Positions 49,158 through 61,198 of a stretch of DNA of 64,000 bases are shown in pieces. The DNA is from Brachypodium distachyon (lineage: Eukaryota; Streptophyta; Magnoliopsida; Poales; Poaceae). The stretch spans positions 36,418,737 to 36,482,736 of the forward strand of contig NC_016133.3 of NCBI RefSeq assembly GCF_000005505.3, written 5' to 3'. The stretch's first letter is position 1. Every line of letters starts with the position of its first letter. The position numbers and the translations under genes were made by a program. Below the pieces are notes generated by a model, which saw only the letters and a program-made list of their open reading frames with translations, ran no database searches and was not told the DNA's origin.

Positions 49158-50094
49158 GGCCGCCCGCCGCAGCGATCAATCGACGACGCCAACCGGAACA
49201 GGAGAAGGGGAGGAGGAGATGCTTCGCTTGGAGGGGAAAATGCGGAGGCGGTTCAGACTTCAGAGTTTCGAGGAAGGGGGATCTATACTTATCACTCCGC
49301 ACTGCACCTAAAGGGAATGGGATTTCCTCTAGTTTTGTTTTTTCCTATTTTTTGCTTACAAATTTCAAAACAGACCATATGGTGCAGAAAACACCAGCTA
49401 GTGCCAATTTTCCCTTTATTTTTTGAAGTTCTTTGAGCTAAGGCGTCGACTGAATGTTCGTGCATCTTGTACTCCTAAAAAGAAAATCCGATTCCTTTTT
49501 CGCGATGTTGTTAGTCGAGGAGTTGGAGCTAAGTAAGAAACAACGCGTGCGAGGCGACTGACAATCGAGAGGACCTTCAGCACTAAGCAATCATCCAGAT
49601 TCCATCCGCAGAAAAGAAGAAGAAATTTTCGACACAGGATCGTCGGATGTTGGGCCCCTTTCTCAAAGAGATCTACAGTACATAGATATGGGGGCCCTTT
49701 GGACTCGCGGGGGAGTTGAGAGCTTCTTGGGCCGTGCTTCGATGGGCCTTAAAAAGGGACTAAGCAAGCAGTAGGCAGCAAGCACTAAGCACGCACGACG
49801 GCGTTCATAATCGTCTGGACGTGCAGACGAGTGCCATGCCAGATCGCCAGCACACGCACCCACCCAAATTCCCAAATCCCAAACAGACATGCACACCACT
49901 TCTGTTCTCTGCCCCTTCATCCTAGTCTTCTTCTTCGACCCCTCACGCCTGCTCAAGTCCATGCCCATGTACTTCAACAAAGGGCTAGCTCCCCGCAAAA
50001 AACAAAAAAAACAAAGGGCTAGCTAGCAAGCTTAGCCTCGCTGCAGGTCAGGTTCAAGGTCGCTGCTTCTTTCTGTTTCTGGCATAACTCAGCA
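49158..50094. promoter_or_regulatory. Shared divergent promoter region of the NERD and WEB genes
   Basis: 937 bp lie between opposite start codons. GGGCC motifs occur at 49653-49657, 49729-49733 and 49745-49749 within TGGGCC contexts typical of housekeeping plant promoters. No coding frame is supported. Confidence 0.45.
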
Positions 50095-53000
50095 ATGCTC
50101 GCATTCAAGCCCAGGTAAGTGTATCACATTGTTCATCGAGGTATCTTGCAAAAAAAAAGGTTCAAATTCAGTCGTATAGTTCAGCTCATACGCTGTGCGA
50201 ATTGCTGAAAAATTCGGAGGCATTTCCATGCTTAATACTAACAGTAGTGCAGTTCCTTCTCGGGCACATCTAATCAATCTGTACTTACTTTTGTCTTACT
50301 GAAAATTTATTAAAGCAGGGCTAGCCAGTCTGAGGCCCCCAACCACAGGGAACCACCAAACACAAACTCAAGCTCCAACTCAAATTCTAGTTCCAACTAC
50401 AGCAGGGCTCATGCTTTAGCGCCTAGAGTCAGCAGGCTAGTTAAACCTGCAGCTACAGGATCAAGCAAGCAATCAGCAGAGCCCAGGGCTCCTTCGCCGC
50501 TCCACAATGCCGCCCGCACCGCCGCCCCGGTGTCCATCGACGCCACACCAAAGCCTTCGCCGATAGAACGCCGGTCGTTCAAGGCCTCGCCGCACCGGAC
50601 CACCACCGTCGCCGACGTAAGACAATGCAACACATGCAATACAAATCATTCAATTCCACTGCATTCATTAGCCTGATCATGCATGATTTTCATGTGTTTC
50701 AGAAGCAGCCAAGGATGCTGAAGGCGTCAGAGCTGCAGGCGCAGCTGAACATTGTACAGGAAGACCTCCGGAGCGCCAGAGAGCACCTGGCCTCCATCGA
50801 CAGGGACAGAGCTCAGGTCCACGGCGACCTTGCGCTCACCAAGAGCCTTGCCGATGAGGCCTACCGCAAGCTTGAGGACTCCCTCGCTGCGCAGAGGCGA
50901 GCTGAGGAGGCGTTGGAGCTCGAGCGGTTCAAGTCTGTTGAGCGGGAGCAGGCGGCCATCGAGCTAGCCTGGAGGAAGGAGGACGAGTGGCTGCGGAAGC
51001 ACGGCGATGCCACGAAGCGCCAAGCTCAAGACGCTGCTTCCCTCGCTAAAATCGCCAAGGAGCTCGAGAATGCCAAGGGTGAGTTGGCCGTGACGTTGCA
51101 GGCCAAGAACTCGGCCATCGGCCGTGCTGACGAGGCCGAGAAGATCGCTGAGGCTAGCGCGAAGAAGATGGAAACCCTGATGGAGGAGGTCACCCGGCTC
51201 AAATCAGAGATGGACAGCAGAGGAGAAGCTGCTGCTGAGATCATCAGCAAGCTTCGGTCTGAAGCGTCAGAGCTCCGAGCTGAGCTCCAGAGAGCAATGG
51301 TGTTTGAGGAGAAACTGGCCAGAGCAGAGGAGGTGGTCGAGGGGCTCAACGTCGACATCGCATACTCCAAGAGGGCAGAAATGGACTCGGATCAATCAGC
51401 TCAAAGGTGGAAGGCGAAGGTGGCAGCGCTGGAGGCTCGCCTGACGGAGATCACCTCATTGAACAAATCAAAAGAGGAGGCACTCGTCTCCCTCACAAAG
51501 AGCTTCGATGACACCCATGCCCAACTCGTACAGCTCAGGGAAAAGATGGCATTGTCGGAAAGGGAAGCAGGCCAGTACAAGGAAGGATTCCTTGAGACAA
51601 ATAGCCGCCTTGAAGTCGCAAAGAAGGAGGCTTCTGGACTGCAGGCTGTCATTGACAGCCTGAGGTCTGAACACGAGCTTCTGAATGAGGCACACAGGCA
51701 GGTCATCAACAACGAGAAGGCGGCGAGCGTGCAGTTCAGCATGCTCGCCGGCGACAAGGCGAGGCTTCAGCTAGAGCTTGATGGCGCAAGGGAGGAGAAG
51801 GACAAGGCCAAGAAGGCCGTCGAGGATCTAGCAGCAGCTCTACGTCAGGTGTCTTCAGAAGCTAGGGAAGCTAAGGAGAGGGTCCTGGCGAAACAGAGCG
51901 AACTGGAACACGTGCAGCTTCAGATGTCTGAACTGAAGAAGATGATGAAGGATGCGGAAGATAAGTACCAGTTGGTGCATGATGAATCCAACTGCCTGAA
52001 GAAAATAGTTCAGAGGATGGAATCAGAGGCCAAGATTTTCCAGGATGATCATACGTCGAAGGAGGCTGGGTTTGCCGAAATGCTGAGGAGGTCGGAGGAG
52101 GAAGCAAGCTCTGCCAGGTCAGAGATGAACAAGCTGATGGGGTCGCTTGCAGCTGCAGAGAAGCAAGTGGAGGAACTCAATGCAGAGAGAACCAAGCACA
52201 TCCATGAAATGAAAGGAATTGATCAGAACACCATGGATGCAAGCTCAAGTGCACAACAGCCAGTGGTGGTGGACGAGAACTCGCGCCTCAAGGATCTGCT
52301 GTCCAGCAAGGAGAAGGAGGTGCTCGCGTTGGATAATCAAGTAACTGAACTGCGTCTTAGAGAGATGGCTGCGCTGGCGAAAGCCGAGGAGCTCTCCAAG
52401 TCACTGGCAGAGGCGACAGCGAGGAAAGCCGGGGAGGAAGAGGCAGCGAGGGGTGCCCAGAAGTCCAAGGCACTGCTCGCCAAGGATGCCAAGGACGACA
52501 TGGCACAGCTGCAGAATAAGCTGAGGCTGGTCGAGTCCAAGATCACCGAGGCTAACCTGTCGGCAGAGGAAGAGAAGATTGGCAGCCTGAGGTTGAAGGA
52601 GACACTGGCAGAGAAGGAAGAGGAGCTCCTCAGCATTGCACGGGAGAACGAAGGACTCCGGACGAAGGAAGCGGCTGCACGAGCCAAGGCCGATGACCTG
52701 GCTGCACTGCTCATTGAGGCCACCGCCATGAAAGGAGGAGATCAGCCAGCTACTCGGAGCACCGAGAAGCAGCCAAATGTATTCATGAAGATGATGTGCC
52801 CCCCAATGGACAACGTCGTGCGAGGCGATCACGAAGCTCGGAAGAACAGCGACAGGGCCGTCCAGGTGCTCGAGGAGATCAAGCACGTGGAAATGGAGAC
52901 AGTCAAGCAGGTGAAGCATGAAAGAGATGAAGATGTGTCAGTGGAGGCCAACTCTTTGGAGAACAGCAAGATCATAGAAGATGACCTGTCCAAAGAGATG

Positions 53001-53231
53001 AGGGCCGATGGTGTTGACGAGATCGAGTCCAGCGACGACGGCGATGACATCGAGTCACAGGGAGAAGAGGGAGCCGCAGATCAAATGGATGGGCTTCTGA
53101 TGCATGGACCATCGTCATCTTTCAAGAAGGAGCAGCACATCCAGAAGAAGAAGAAGAAGGCATTGCTGAAGAAATTCGGAAGCATGCTGAGGAAGAAAGC
53201 TCACTTCACCAAGTTGAGAAATCACTCCTAG
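50095..53231 (+). CDS. WEB family coiled-coil protein (WEAK CHLOROPLAST MOVEMENT type, At1g65010-like)
   Basis: Three exons: 50095-50114, 50319-50616, 50703-53231; 948 codons, phases consistent. Exon 1 is a 20-nt micro-exon coding MLAFKP. Residues 8-106 are Ser/Pro/Asn-rich with the family's PRVSRLVKP motif. KQPRMLKASELQAQL at about 107-121 opens a coiled coil that runs to about residue 800. The tail is acidic and ends in a basic cluster (KKKKKALLKKFGSML). WEB1/PMI2-type proteins interact in the cytoplasm and control the speed of chloroplast photorelocation via actin. The At1g65010 branch is less studied and is named chloroplastic in databases. Confidence 0.9.
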
Positions 53232-56200
53232 GCTCCTAATCCAAGTCCTATGGTGACTACTTAAAAAAACTCCATTCTTTTCCTTTTGATTATTGATTGT
53301 CAACTACAGTACCATGGTAGTAGCAAGTGCAGGTGTGAACCATAAAAAGGAGACATGGCATGGGCAGCTGTGTCCACTATGCAGAGATAGAGAGAAGAAG
53401 CAACATGCATTGTATCCCTGTCATTTAGTTACTCTTTCTGGATTTTTGTACCTTGACAGCGCATTCAGAATTCAGCAACCATTCTTTAAGATGCTAACTG
53501 CCAGACTCAAACCCTTTTATTCAGGGCTTGTATTATCCCTGAATCATGCATGTTCTGGACTGCAGCTATGAGAATATCTATAGGGTTTTCCTTTTTTTTT
53601 GTATGCAAGGGTTCCCCCCATTCTCCATTAACAAACACCACGAATATCTAGCAGGATGTATTATGGATAAATATGGGGCTGTTATGACGCCAACCCAATT
53701 GTAAAGCTAGCTCTAGTTCCAGGATGATGATATTAATGTTCTTAAAATATAACACGATCTACGTTGATCCATCCGAAGAAGCTTTGAGGTAGCACAAAAT
53801 GAGGTTCAGTTCAAGTTGTGCAGGAAAGTAAAGCTGGCGTAAAGACTGAAGAATGTTACCATTGGTGCTGGGAGGTTCTGCATCTAGCCTCCAGCCCAGG
53901 CCAAAGATTTCTGCGCCACCCAGAATGGATGGCATGTCCCTGTCCTCCAGCTGCATAAACGTCTCAAGGGATTAGGATGACCATGGCCATCCAAAGAGTT
54001 AATTACAGCGCCCAATGGTTTTGTCCTTCTCCTGTTTCTATACATCTAATATCTGGACTAGCTTAGTAGTGCTGGTTAGATTATTGTTGGCTGTCAATAG
54101 AACAGCAAAGCAAGCAGATAGTAGAAAGATAAACACAAAACTGTGTGGACCAAAAAGCACATCACTATCATCATCTCTATGCCTTTTGCTGTATTCTTCG
54201 TTCTCTTTTGGAAGTGCACGTTGATTTGTCCACAAGAACAAAGAGAAAAAATTGAAACATAAGAAAAACACATGATGATGAGACCATGACAGCCACTTCA
54301 CTTAGTTTAATTACTTTAGTACTTTCGTCAGGTTGGTGCCAGATCAACAGATTTGCTTGCAACACACAGTTTAGTCTACTATCCTTTCAGGCGTCCATAC
54401 ACAACGAACGAGATTGCTCATCTCAAAAGTCAACCGTGCATGAAAAATATGTATAGATGATCTAACAAAAGCTTGCTGGAATTTGCTACATCGTTTCCCT
54501 TCTTTATCTGATTAGAGAAATGCCAGTGTAATTGCCGAAATTTTCTCTGATTTGGACTGTGCGAGACATGATCAAACAAATTGTTTTCCACACGGACACG
54601 CCAGGACTTGTTCAGCTTAGATATGATTGAAAATGCTAAGATTCCTTTTTTTGCCAGTTGTTTTCTTAAACTTCACGTGAATGAAGCTCTAATTGTTCCA
54701 TAGACTAATCTGGGGAAAACTTCAAGTATGTTCTCAATCCAGAAAATAATGTACCATATCTACCAGCAGATCTCTACGGTTACGACAAAGTGTAAGAACA
54801 TTTTGTGAACACTTCTAAGCTAACCAACATGACATCAACATGTTGCTACCAATAAAAACACTTGACAATATGTTACAGAAGTGCGGATTGCAGCAGTACA
54901 TTATATAATTATCTCTTTCAAGATAATTGCGAATGTTGCTTTATTCCCAGCTAGCCTAACTAAATTGCACTATAACGCAATTTAACATTCCACTGGAAGA
55001 ATGGTGAACTGGTGGCAGCAAAAAGTACATAACAGGACTGATGTCTGCAACCAGATTGGGTGAACATCTGCAGAAAGATTATGTTCATTCAGTATGGGTT
55101 TCTTTGGATGCATACCATGCATGTGTACATATCAGCAAATGCATTATGCATATAACAAAGGGAAATTACTCACACTAAACCCTGATCCCTAAAAACAACT
55201 TGCCCGGAAACCATACATACACAAAGGTAAAGATTCAACAATATCAGTCTTGACAATAGATAAGCATTATCAAAATTGCACATGGGTTTTCTTCGGGAGC
55301 TGCTCTAACTTCGATGAAAAGCATGACAGACATCCAGCCTAGTCAGACATCTATAGGTACATGAAATAGTTCGCTCCCTTTTTGCCAATGTAATTTATAT
55401 TGACTTGCATAGTTGCATTAAGGTAGATAAATCTATGAAACGACAGTACAATGTGAACAATACACTATGACAAAGTTTGAACTTTGAAATGATTGCTTCA
55501 ATAACTTAACTTTAGAAAGAGATCTGATGAACAAAGAACAGTGGTTGCACATGAAACAGCAATAAGAACCATCCTTTAGTTATTCCCTACTTTAGCATTA
55601 CATACCCAGGGCTCCAGGAGTAGGTGTCATATTGATCCTTAAACAGAAGAACAACAAACTATAGTAAGCCACATAACTCAGAAACTAGAAGAGCATCCTG
55701 GAGGGCAGAGAACTAACAATTAATGCATCCGTTATCGAGAAATATTCACACCATACTAACAAACTGAGACGAAGAGTACCATTTATCTCATACAAAGCAT
55801 AAGTAGCAAAAGACAACACGATGCTCTCAAGAAGAAAGAGTCATACAATTGATGCGCTACAACTCTACTCTACTCTGATAGTAACTGGTATATATGCTGC
55901 TTATGATGTTCATACTGGCTGGTCTAATACAACAAGTTATCTTCCCCCTTGAAAATACTAGAAGGAAAATGAAAAACATTGTGTTCTCTTAATAGGTATA
56001 CCAACAGCAATCATGGGCGAAATATTTGTATGAAAGCACTAATCTTTCTTGAACTAAAATTACAACAATTACATGCTTCAAGCCTAGCCACTCAAGAATC
56101 TAAACTACAACACTCCCAGTTCACCCCATCCGCTTTTTGCATCTAAGAAATGTGAATAAATTGAAATTTTCTCCAGTTATACAATTACAAATATGTAACC

Positions 56201-56399
56201 AACAGCCTTTACCAGAACCTTACAGACTGATTGCTGACCACACGAGCAGTAAGTAACAGCAACGAATAGTGGTGTCGAGAGCTATAACCCACCTGTTTCC
56301 ACCTCCGGCCGACGTACCAATTCACATCACTGCAGCTACCTCCCTACCGTCAATTGTTACACGGCCGCCTTCACAGGGGCGACTGCTGACTGACCGCTG
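53232..56399. other. Convergent spacer between WEB (+) and HAIKU1-like (-)
   Basis: 3.2 kb, AT-rich. The first 350 bp are WEB 3'UTR. No gene is supported. One candidate exon with good splice signals lies at 53860-53950 (minus). The rest could include 3'UTR introns of the HAIKU1-like gene. Confidence 0.5.
53860..53950 (-). other. Candidate orphan exon
   Basis: On the minus strand the block is bordered by ATGCAG and GTAACA. It codes LEDRDMPSILGGAEIFGLGW and continues with a short tail ending PSTN. Composition and splice signals look exon-like, but I recognise no family and see no neighbouring exons. It could be part of a noncoding transcript or a 3'UTR splice variant of the HAIKU1-like gene. 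Confidence 0.25.
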
Positions 56400-57356
56400 T
56401 TACATATCTCTCCACCGTGGGCTCAGCATGGGCAAGAACCCGGAGGGCGAGAGCAATCCTGACGGCGACTGCGGAAACCATAGCCCTGGCGAAGGCGGCG
56501 GCGGCATGGGCCCTGGCCCCAGGATCCCCGTTCCTGGCAACGGCGACAACATGGGGAACGCACTTGGCGTGAGCGGCGGCGGGTGCTGGAACCCCGGCGA
56601 GAGGAGCGGGTAGGGCGACCTGGGCGTCGGCGACAGCAAATTGAGGAATCCGGTGGGCGAAGGGAGTATCCCAGGCGACGGCACCGGTGGCGGAGGCGGG
56701 GGATAGGGCGGATGCTGTGGAGGAGGTCCCCGTCCAGCAGCCGCAGCGTGAGCGTGAGCGTGAGCGGCGGCGGCGGCGGCAGCGCCGGGCGGTGTAGCGC
56801 TGAAGAGGGAGTTCTCGAGGATGCGCATATAGGCGGAGACCGGGGAGTCGGCCCAGGCGGGGCCGGGAGGCGGCATGGGCATGTGGTGCGGGGGCGGGGG
56901 GCGGTGTTGGAAGACGGGGTTGTGGCTAGGGTTATTGGGCATCTGGTGGTGGTGGTGGTTATGGACGGGGGGAGGGGGACGGGCGACGGGGGTTGCGATT
57001 GGGGGCGGGCGGATCTTCTGGAGGCGCATAGAGGCCGGCTTGGACTGTTGCTGCTGCTGCTGCTGGAGCGGCGGGCGGTGGAACTGTTGCTGGTGCTGCG
57101 GCGGGGGAGGGGACGGGGTGCCGGCGGTGAGCTGCTGGACGATGTCGCGGAACTGGTTCTTGCTGATGTTGTACACCTGCGGCTGCGGGTGCGGCGGGCG
57201 CGCCGGCTGGGCTTGCGGCTGCTGCTGCTGAGAAGGAGCAGGCGGCGGCGTGGCTTTGCGGATGTTGCGGCCGAGCTTGTTGACGCCGAGGTGCTGGCTG
57301 TGGCCTCCGCCGCCGCCGCCGCTGCTATTGCTGTTGCTGCTGCTGCTGCGGTCCAT
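56400..57356 (-). CDS. IKU1: VQ-motif protein, HAIKU1-like
   Basis: Single coding exon, ATG at 57356, 318 codons. The N-terminus has Ser/Gly-rich sequence followed by QHLGVNKLGRNIRK. PQVYNISKNQFRDIVQQLTA contains the VQ motif (FRDIVQQLTA, about 69-78). The protein is very Pro/Gln/His-rich, has the SPVSAYMRILENS block, and ends with repeated LLSP and GFLP motifs. HAIKU1 works with IKU2 and MINI3 in endosperm growth and seed size, and VQ proteins bind WRKY factors through the VQ core. The Gly normally following LT is Ala here. An upstream in-frame ATG (57509) exists but lacks the family N-terminus. Long plus-strand open frames here are compositional shadows. Confidence 0.9.
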   Translation of the reverse strand: MDRSSSSNSNSSGGGGGGHSQHLGVNKLGRNIRKATPPPAPSQQQQPQAQPARPPHPQPQVYNISKNQFRDIVQQLTAGTPSPPPPQHQQQFHRPPLQQQQQQQSKPASMRLQKIRPPPIATPVARPPPPVHNHHHHQMPNNPSHNPVFQHRPPPPHHMPMPPPGPAWADSPVSAYMRILENSLFSATPPGAAAAAAAHAHAHAAAAGRGPPPQHPPYPPPPPPVPSPGILPSPTGFLNLLSPTPRSPYPLLSPGFQHPPPLTPSAFPMLSPLPGTGILGPGPMPPPPSPGLWFPQSPSGLLSPSGFLPMLSPRWRDM

Positions 57357-58101
57357 CCCGGCGGTGGTGGTGGATTTTTGGTCGGATTGGCGTGGGCGGA
57401 GGAGCGGAGGTTGGGGAAGGTGGAGAAGGGGAGGACGGGAAGCACACGCAATGGAATTCGTTAGCAAGTTGCAGGGAGCGCAGCGTGGTTTCTTTGACTT
57501 TCGGGGCACTCACGCGGCCGGGCAGGCTCTCACCCGCCCAGCCTAGCCCAGACCCAGTACACTGCACTAGACAAGGGGAGAAGCGCGGGCCGACGAGACG
57601 CACACCACTCTCTTGTCTGCTCAGCGTGTGAATACTTCTCCGTCCTGTTCACAAAGCGCACACCCTGCCCCCGCTATACCGCACCCATTTGCTGCTGTGC
57701 GGCTGTCCTGCGGACGGAAGGCAGCGGTATAGCGGTGGCAATACTGCCCCTGCCTCACTGCTGGTTCCAGAACGCGGTTTTAGGCCAATCGCCCGCATGA
57801 CAAAGCGCATGAGTTTTTCGCACCGGATACTGGGGATCGAAATTTTGACTGTTTATCCTAGAAAAACAATTTGACCGTTGCTTTGTGCTCAAGTTTGAAG
57901 CAGAAGGTTCGGAGAAATTAAAGAAAAGATGAGAATGAGATCTAGTAGCATCCTATCCCCTTTTGATCAAGGCATGAGAAATGACACAGCCAACGAGTTT
58001 GTACGTCCCATAGCTGGTTTGAGGAGCATAAATTTACCTCTCCACATGGTGCTCAATCAAACAGCAAATTTCGAAATGATCGAAAATAACTTAAAGTCTT
58101 A

Positions 58102-59372
58102 GGTTGTGTTTGTTTGTGCTGCAGCTTCACAACTGCAGATTCTATAGTTGCAGATTTCAGAATCAGCTGTGATTGCCAGCTGCAGCTAGAAGGTTGGAAC
58201 TGTCTGATGCCTGTTTGTTTGTGCGGCTGGTCCTGCTGCGGCTGCAACTGAAATGTGCTGAAATGACCTGAATGACTCTGTAGGTTTTGTAGATTAAGTT
58301 TAAGCGCTCACTACATCGTTATAATTGTAAACAACACATTTAAGAGCCGTTTTTGCTGCATATGACTAACTTTTGGCTGGATTTGTATTTTTCAGTGCTT
58401 AGTATGACATATTCTTTACTTTCGTCGTAACCAAAATAGTAGTAAAATCATAGTTGGAATGTACTGCCACCAGGTGCAGTATACAACGGAGGGAGTACTT
58501 CAGATCAGATCAGAAAATGTCCCTTCAGGCCGAAGTGCTAGTGATTGCAGCAGCAGATCCGTGAAGTGCTAGTGATTGCAACAACAATTACTTCAGATCA
58601 AAAAATTACTCCACTTGCCTAAATTTGAGAGAAAGAGAAAACACAGGGAATGAGGAGCAGCAGTGCAGCACACAGGAGCGGAGGCGCCGATTCATGCTGA
58701 AGCCAGCGAGCGCGCGGCCGCCGTCCGCCGTGGTTCCCGTGGACGTGCGCACGCCCGGGCTGAGCTGCAGGTTCGGGATCCGGAGGAGCAGGGGCTGGGG
58801 CCGTCGGGGCCGAAGGAGCACGGGCTGGGGGCCTCGGAGCCGGAGGAGCAAGGGCTGGGGCTTCGGGGCCGGCCGGAGCTGGGTCGTCGAGGCCTGCGGG
58901 AGCTGGGGGTCGGGATCCGGAGGAGCAGGGGAGGGGGGCGCCGGCTTCGGGGCTGGAGGAGAGAGGGCTCGGGGCGTCAAGTCCGGCGAAAGGAGGAGGT
59001 CGTACGGCGGCGCCGGTGAGGGGAGATCGGCCGGAGGCGGCGCCGGTGAGGTGAGGTGAGGTGCGCGACGCTAGAGGCGAGATGTTTTGACGGGCTCTCT
59101 GTTCGGGATGTGGCCGGGCGAGAACAAAATAGAAACTGAACCGTTTTGTGTCAATTGGTAGGTAACATGTGAATTCGTGGGTATTTCGTTATACGGGATG
59201 ATTTGGTGACGCGGCAGCTGCAGGAAACACCCATTCCCCCAGCTTTCAGCTTGCTGTGTATTGTGTGGAGCGGCTACGAGAATTCGGACAAAATCTGTTA
59301 TTTGTTTGGGCTTCGGATTTCATTGGGTAGAAGCTGTTGGAACGGCTTCAAGAATTCCAGACAAACGGACCC
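58102..59372. repeat. 1.27-kb Tourist/Harbinger-like non-autonomous element
   Basis: TTA flanks both ends. The left end GGTTGTGTTTGT and inverted right end GGGTCCGTTTGT match at 9 of 12 bases. The inside has a GC-rich minisatellite at about 58760-58960 (unit near 30 bp, containing GGAGGAGCANGGGCTGGGG). No transposase is seen. Confidence 0.5.
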
Positions 59373-59968
59373 TTAAACTCGTGGCCTGGCCTGTTCGTTA
59401 GTGTGTGACATGAAGATCTAACACAAACGAAATACACCTCGATCAAACAGCAATCTTCGAAATGATCGAAAATAACTTAACAAGATAACAGCAGCATTTA
59501 TAGTTCATGAACTACAACGGTTATTAGCTACCCTGAACTTTTTTAATTAAGTAAAAAAATATGGATACAAATAGATATAACGAACGTGTAGACAATGGTG
59601 CTTCCAGGTTTTCAATATTAGGTGAGACAAACACTGCATTTTTAATATTGGATGGAGCAAAAACACCCCAGTTCTATTTTTTTTATAATTCTTCGATAAG
59701 TTTTACCGATGAAAAGGGATTTCAAAATTTATTGGGTGGGGCACACACCACCCAATTACCATGGCTGGGTACGCCACTGCACGAGGACGCACACAAACAC
59801 GATAGAGGGGAAATACGAGATGATGCATTTAGAGATGAATCGACGACAAAGACGTTGTCATCGTGATCTATACGGTCTGATTGAGACTTTGACCTACAGA
59901 GCTATTAGGGGTGGACAAGATTTCAAAACTCCACAACAATGCTACCAACGAGGGGAATAACGCCATAA

Positions 59969-60318
59969 GGGCAACTCCAACGGGAGACCCAAATCGTACA
60001 AAAAGAGTGTCCGTTTTGATCTGTTTGGGTTGCGACCCGGATAGATCAGAGGATTTTGTCCATTTGGGTCTAATGATGCCCCAACACGGTCACCTATTTG
60101 GTCTGCCTTATTGGTCATATACATGTGGGTTAGGGGAGGACAAACGCAATGCAAACATGTTGTTCATCCAGATTCAAACCTGTACCAAACAAATTAGGGT
60201 TGGAAATGGGTCGCAGCAAACAGAAAAGCAGACGGCCGTTGAAATGGGTCGTTGGCTTTTGTCCTTTTGAACCGAAACGGATCGGTATGCGTTAAATGGG
60301 TCTCCCCGTTGGAGATGT
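59969..60318. repeat. TIR DNA element, about 350 bp
   Basis: GGCAACTCCAACGGGAGACC at the left pairs with the inverse of GGGTCTCCCCGTTGGAGATG at the right, apart from a 1-base gap and small changes. Inside are repeated GGGTC motifs common to this grass repeat type. No transposase is present. Confidence 0.65.
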
Positions 60319-60716
60319 GTAGTATACGTAGAATGGTTTCAAATACAACGAACTGGGAAATTGAACAAGAAGTTTTTAAAAAAAAACTAAATTGAACGGA
60401 AAGTTAAAGACCCTGATGAGTTGGAGAGGCTTTGGTGACGATCTGACGGAAGGAGGCGTCGCCGTGAAGCCTGAACTCCCCGTGACTAGTTCTCAAATCT
60501 CAAGTCTCAACTTCTGTCCGAGCCCAGCACGATCACACGGCCACCACCAAATCAGCCATCTGAACCCCTGGCCGTGGACCGCCTCCGCAATTAGTCACCG
60601 CCGGCATCCCCTCTAGCCCATCGGCCGCCGCCCCAGACCCCAGTCATCATCACTCCTGTCTATCGCCGTAGCCCGTATGGCCGCCGCCCAAATCTGAAGC
60701 AACACCAGCAGCAGCC

Positions 60717-61198
60717 ATGTCCGGCGCAACCGCCACGCCGGGCCTCGTCCTCGCCGCGACCGATCCCATCCGCTCCTTCCTCTCCTCCGCCGCCGCCTCC
60801 GCCGATCTCGCGGCCGACCTACGGGACCTCGCCTCTGCCCTCGCTTCTGAGCCGTCCGTCCCCTACCGCTCCATCCGCGCCATCTGGTGCGCCGACTCCT
60901 CCCCTGACCGCCCGCCTCTCCGCCAGCTCCTGCGAGACGCCCAGTTCGTGCTGCTCAGCCCCAAGCCCCGCGAGAAGGTCAGTTGCACAGCGCTCGTGGT
61001 CTCTGTTGGGTGGTGTTGCCTGTAGCCTGGGGTAGGTTTTTGATTTGCTTTGGTTGTAGAGCGATGAGCTCAAGGCGAGGCTGGAGAAGCTCCGGGAGAT
61101 GCAGGAGAGGAAGGAGTACGCCGACCTCGTTAGGGACGTCGCGCCCAAGGAGGACAACTCTGAGCCCTTCTCATCCTACAAGGATCAGCTTGGATTTG
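60717..61198 (+). CDS. VMA12: Vma12/TMEM199-type V-ATPase assembly factor (first two exons)
   Basis: Exon 1 60717-60977 and exon 2 61060-61198, joined in phase 0 and ending in phase 1 at a GTACCA donor. Exon 1 is Ala/Ser-rich and has AATDPIRSFLSSAAASADLA and QLLRDAQFVLLSPKPREK. Exon 2 is a charged helix (SDELKARLEKLREMQERKEY) followed by EPFSSYKDQLGFG, typical just before the two membrane segments. Vma12-family proteins sit in the ER and help assemble the membrane sector of the vacuolar H+-ATPase. The membrane segments are not in the 780 bp that follow, so the last exon(s) lie beyond a LINE, probably outside the window. Confidence 0.75.

Larger units (their letters stand above)
57357..60716. 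other. Divergent spacer between HAIKU1-like (-) and Vma12-like (+), with TIR elements
   Basis: 57357-57700 is the GC-rich promoter of the HAIKU1-like gene. It includes a Tourist-like insertion (58102-59372), a 40-bp direct repeat around it, a second TIR element (59969-60318), and the Vma12 promoter (about 60400-60716). No gene is supported. Confidence 0.6.

Noticed and set aside
56583..57464. 293-codon plus-strand open frame over the HAIKU1-like gene
   Set aside because: It is rich in Arg/Gly and lies antisense to a clear VQ protein. It is a composition shadow of Pro/His/Gln codons.
58606..59059. Gly/Arg-rich and Pro-rich frames on both strands
   Set aside because: They come from a GC-rich minisatellite inside a TIR element and have no coding signature.
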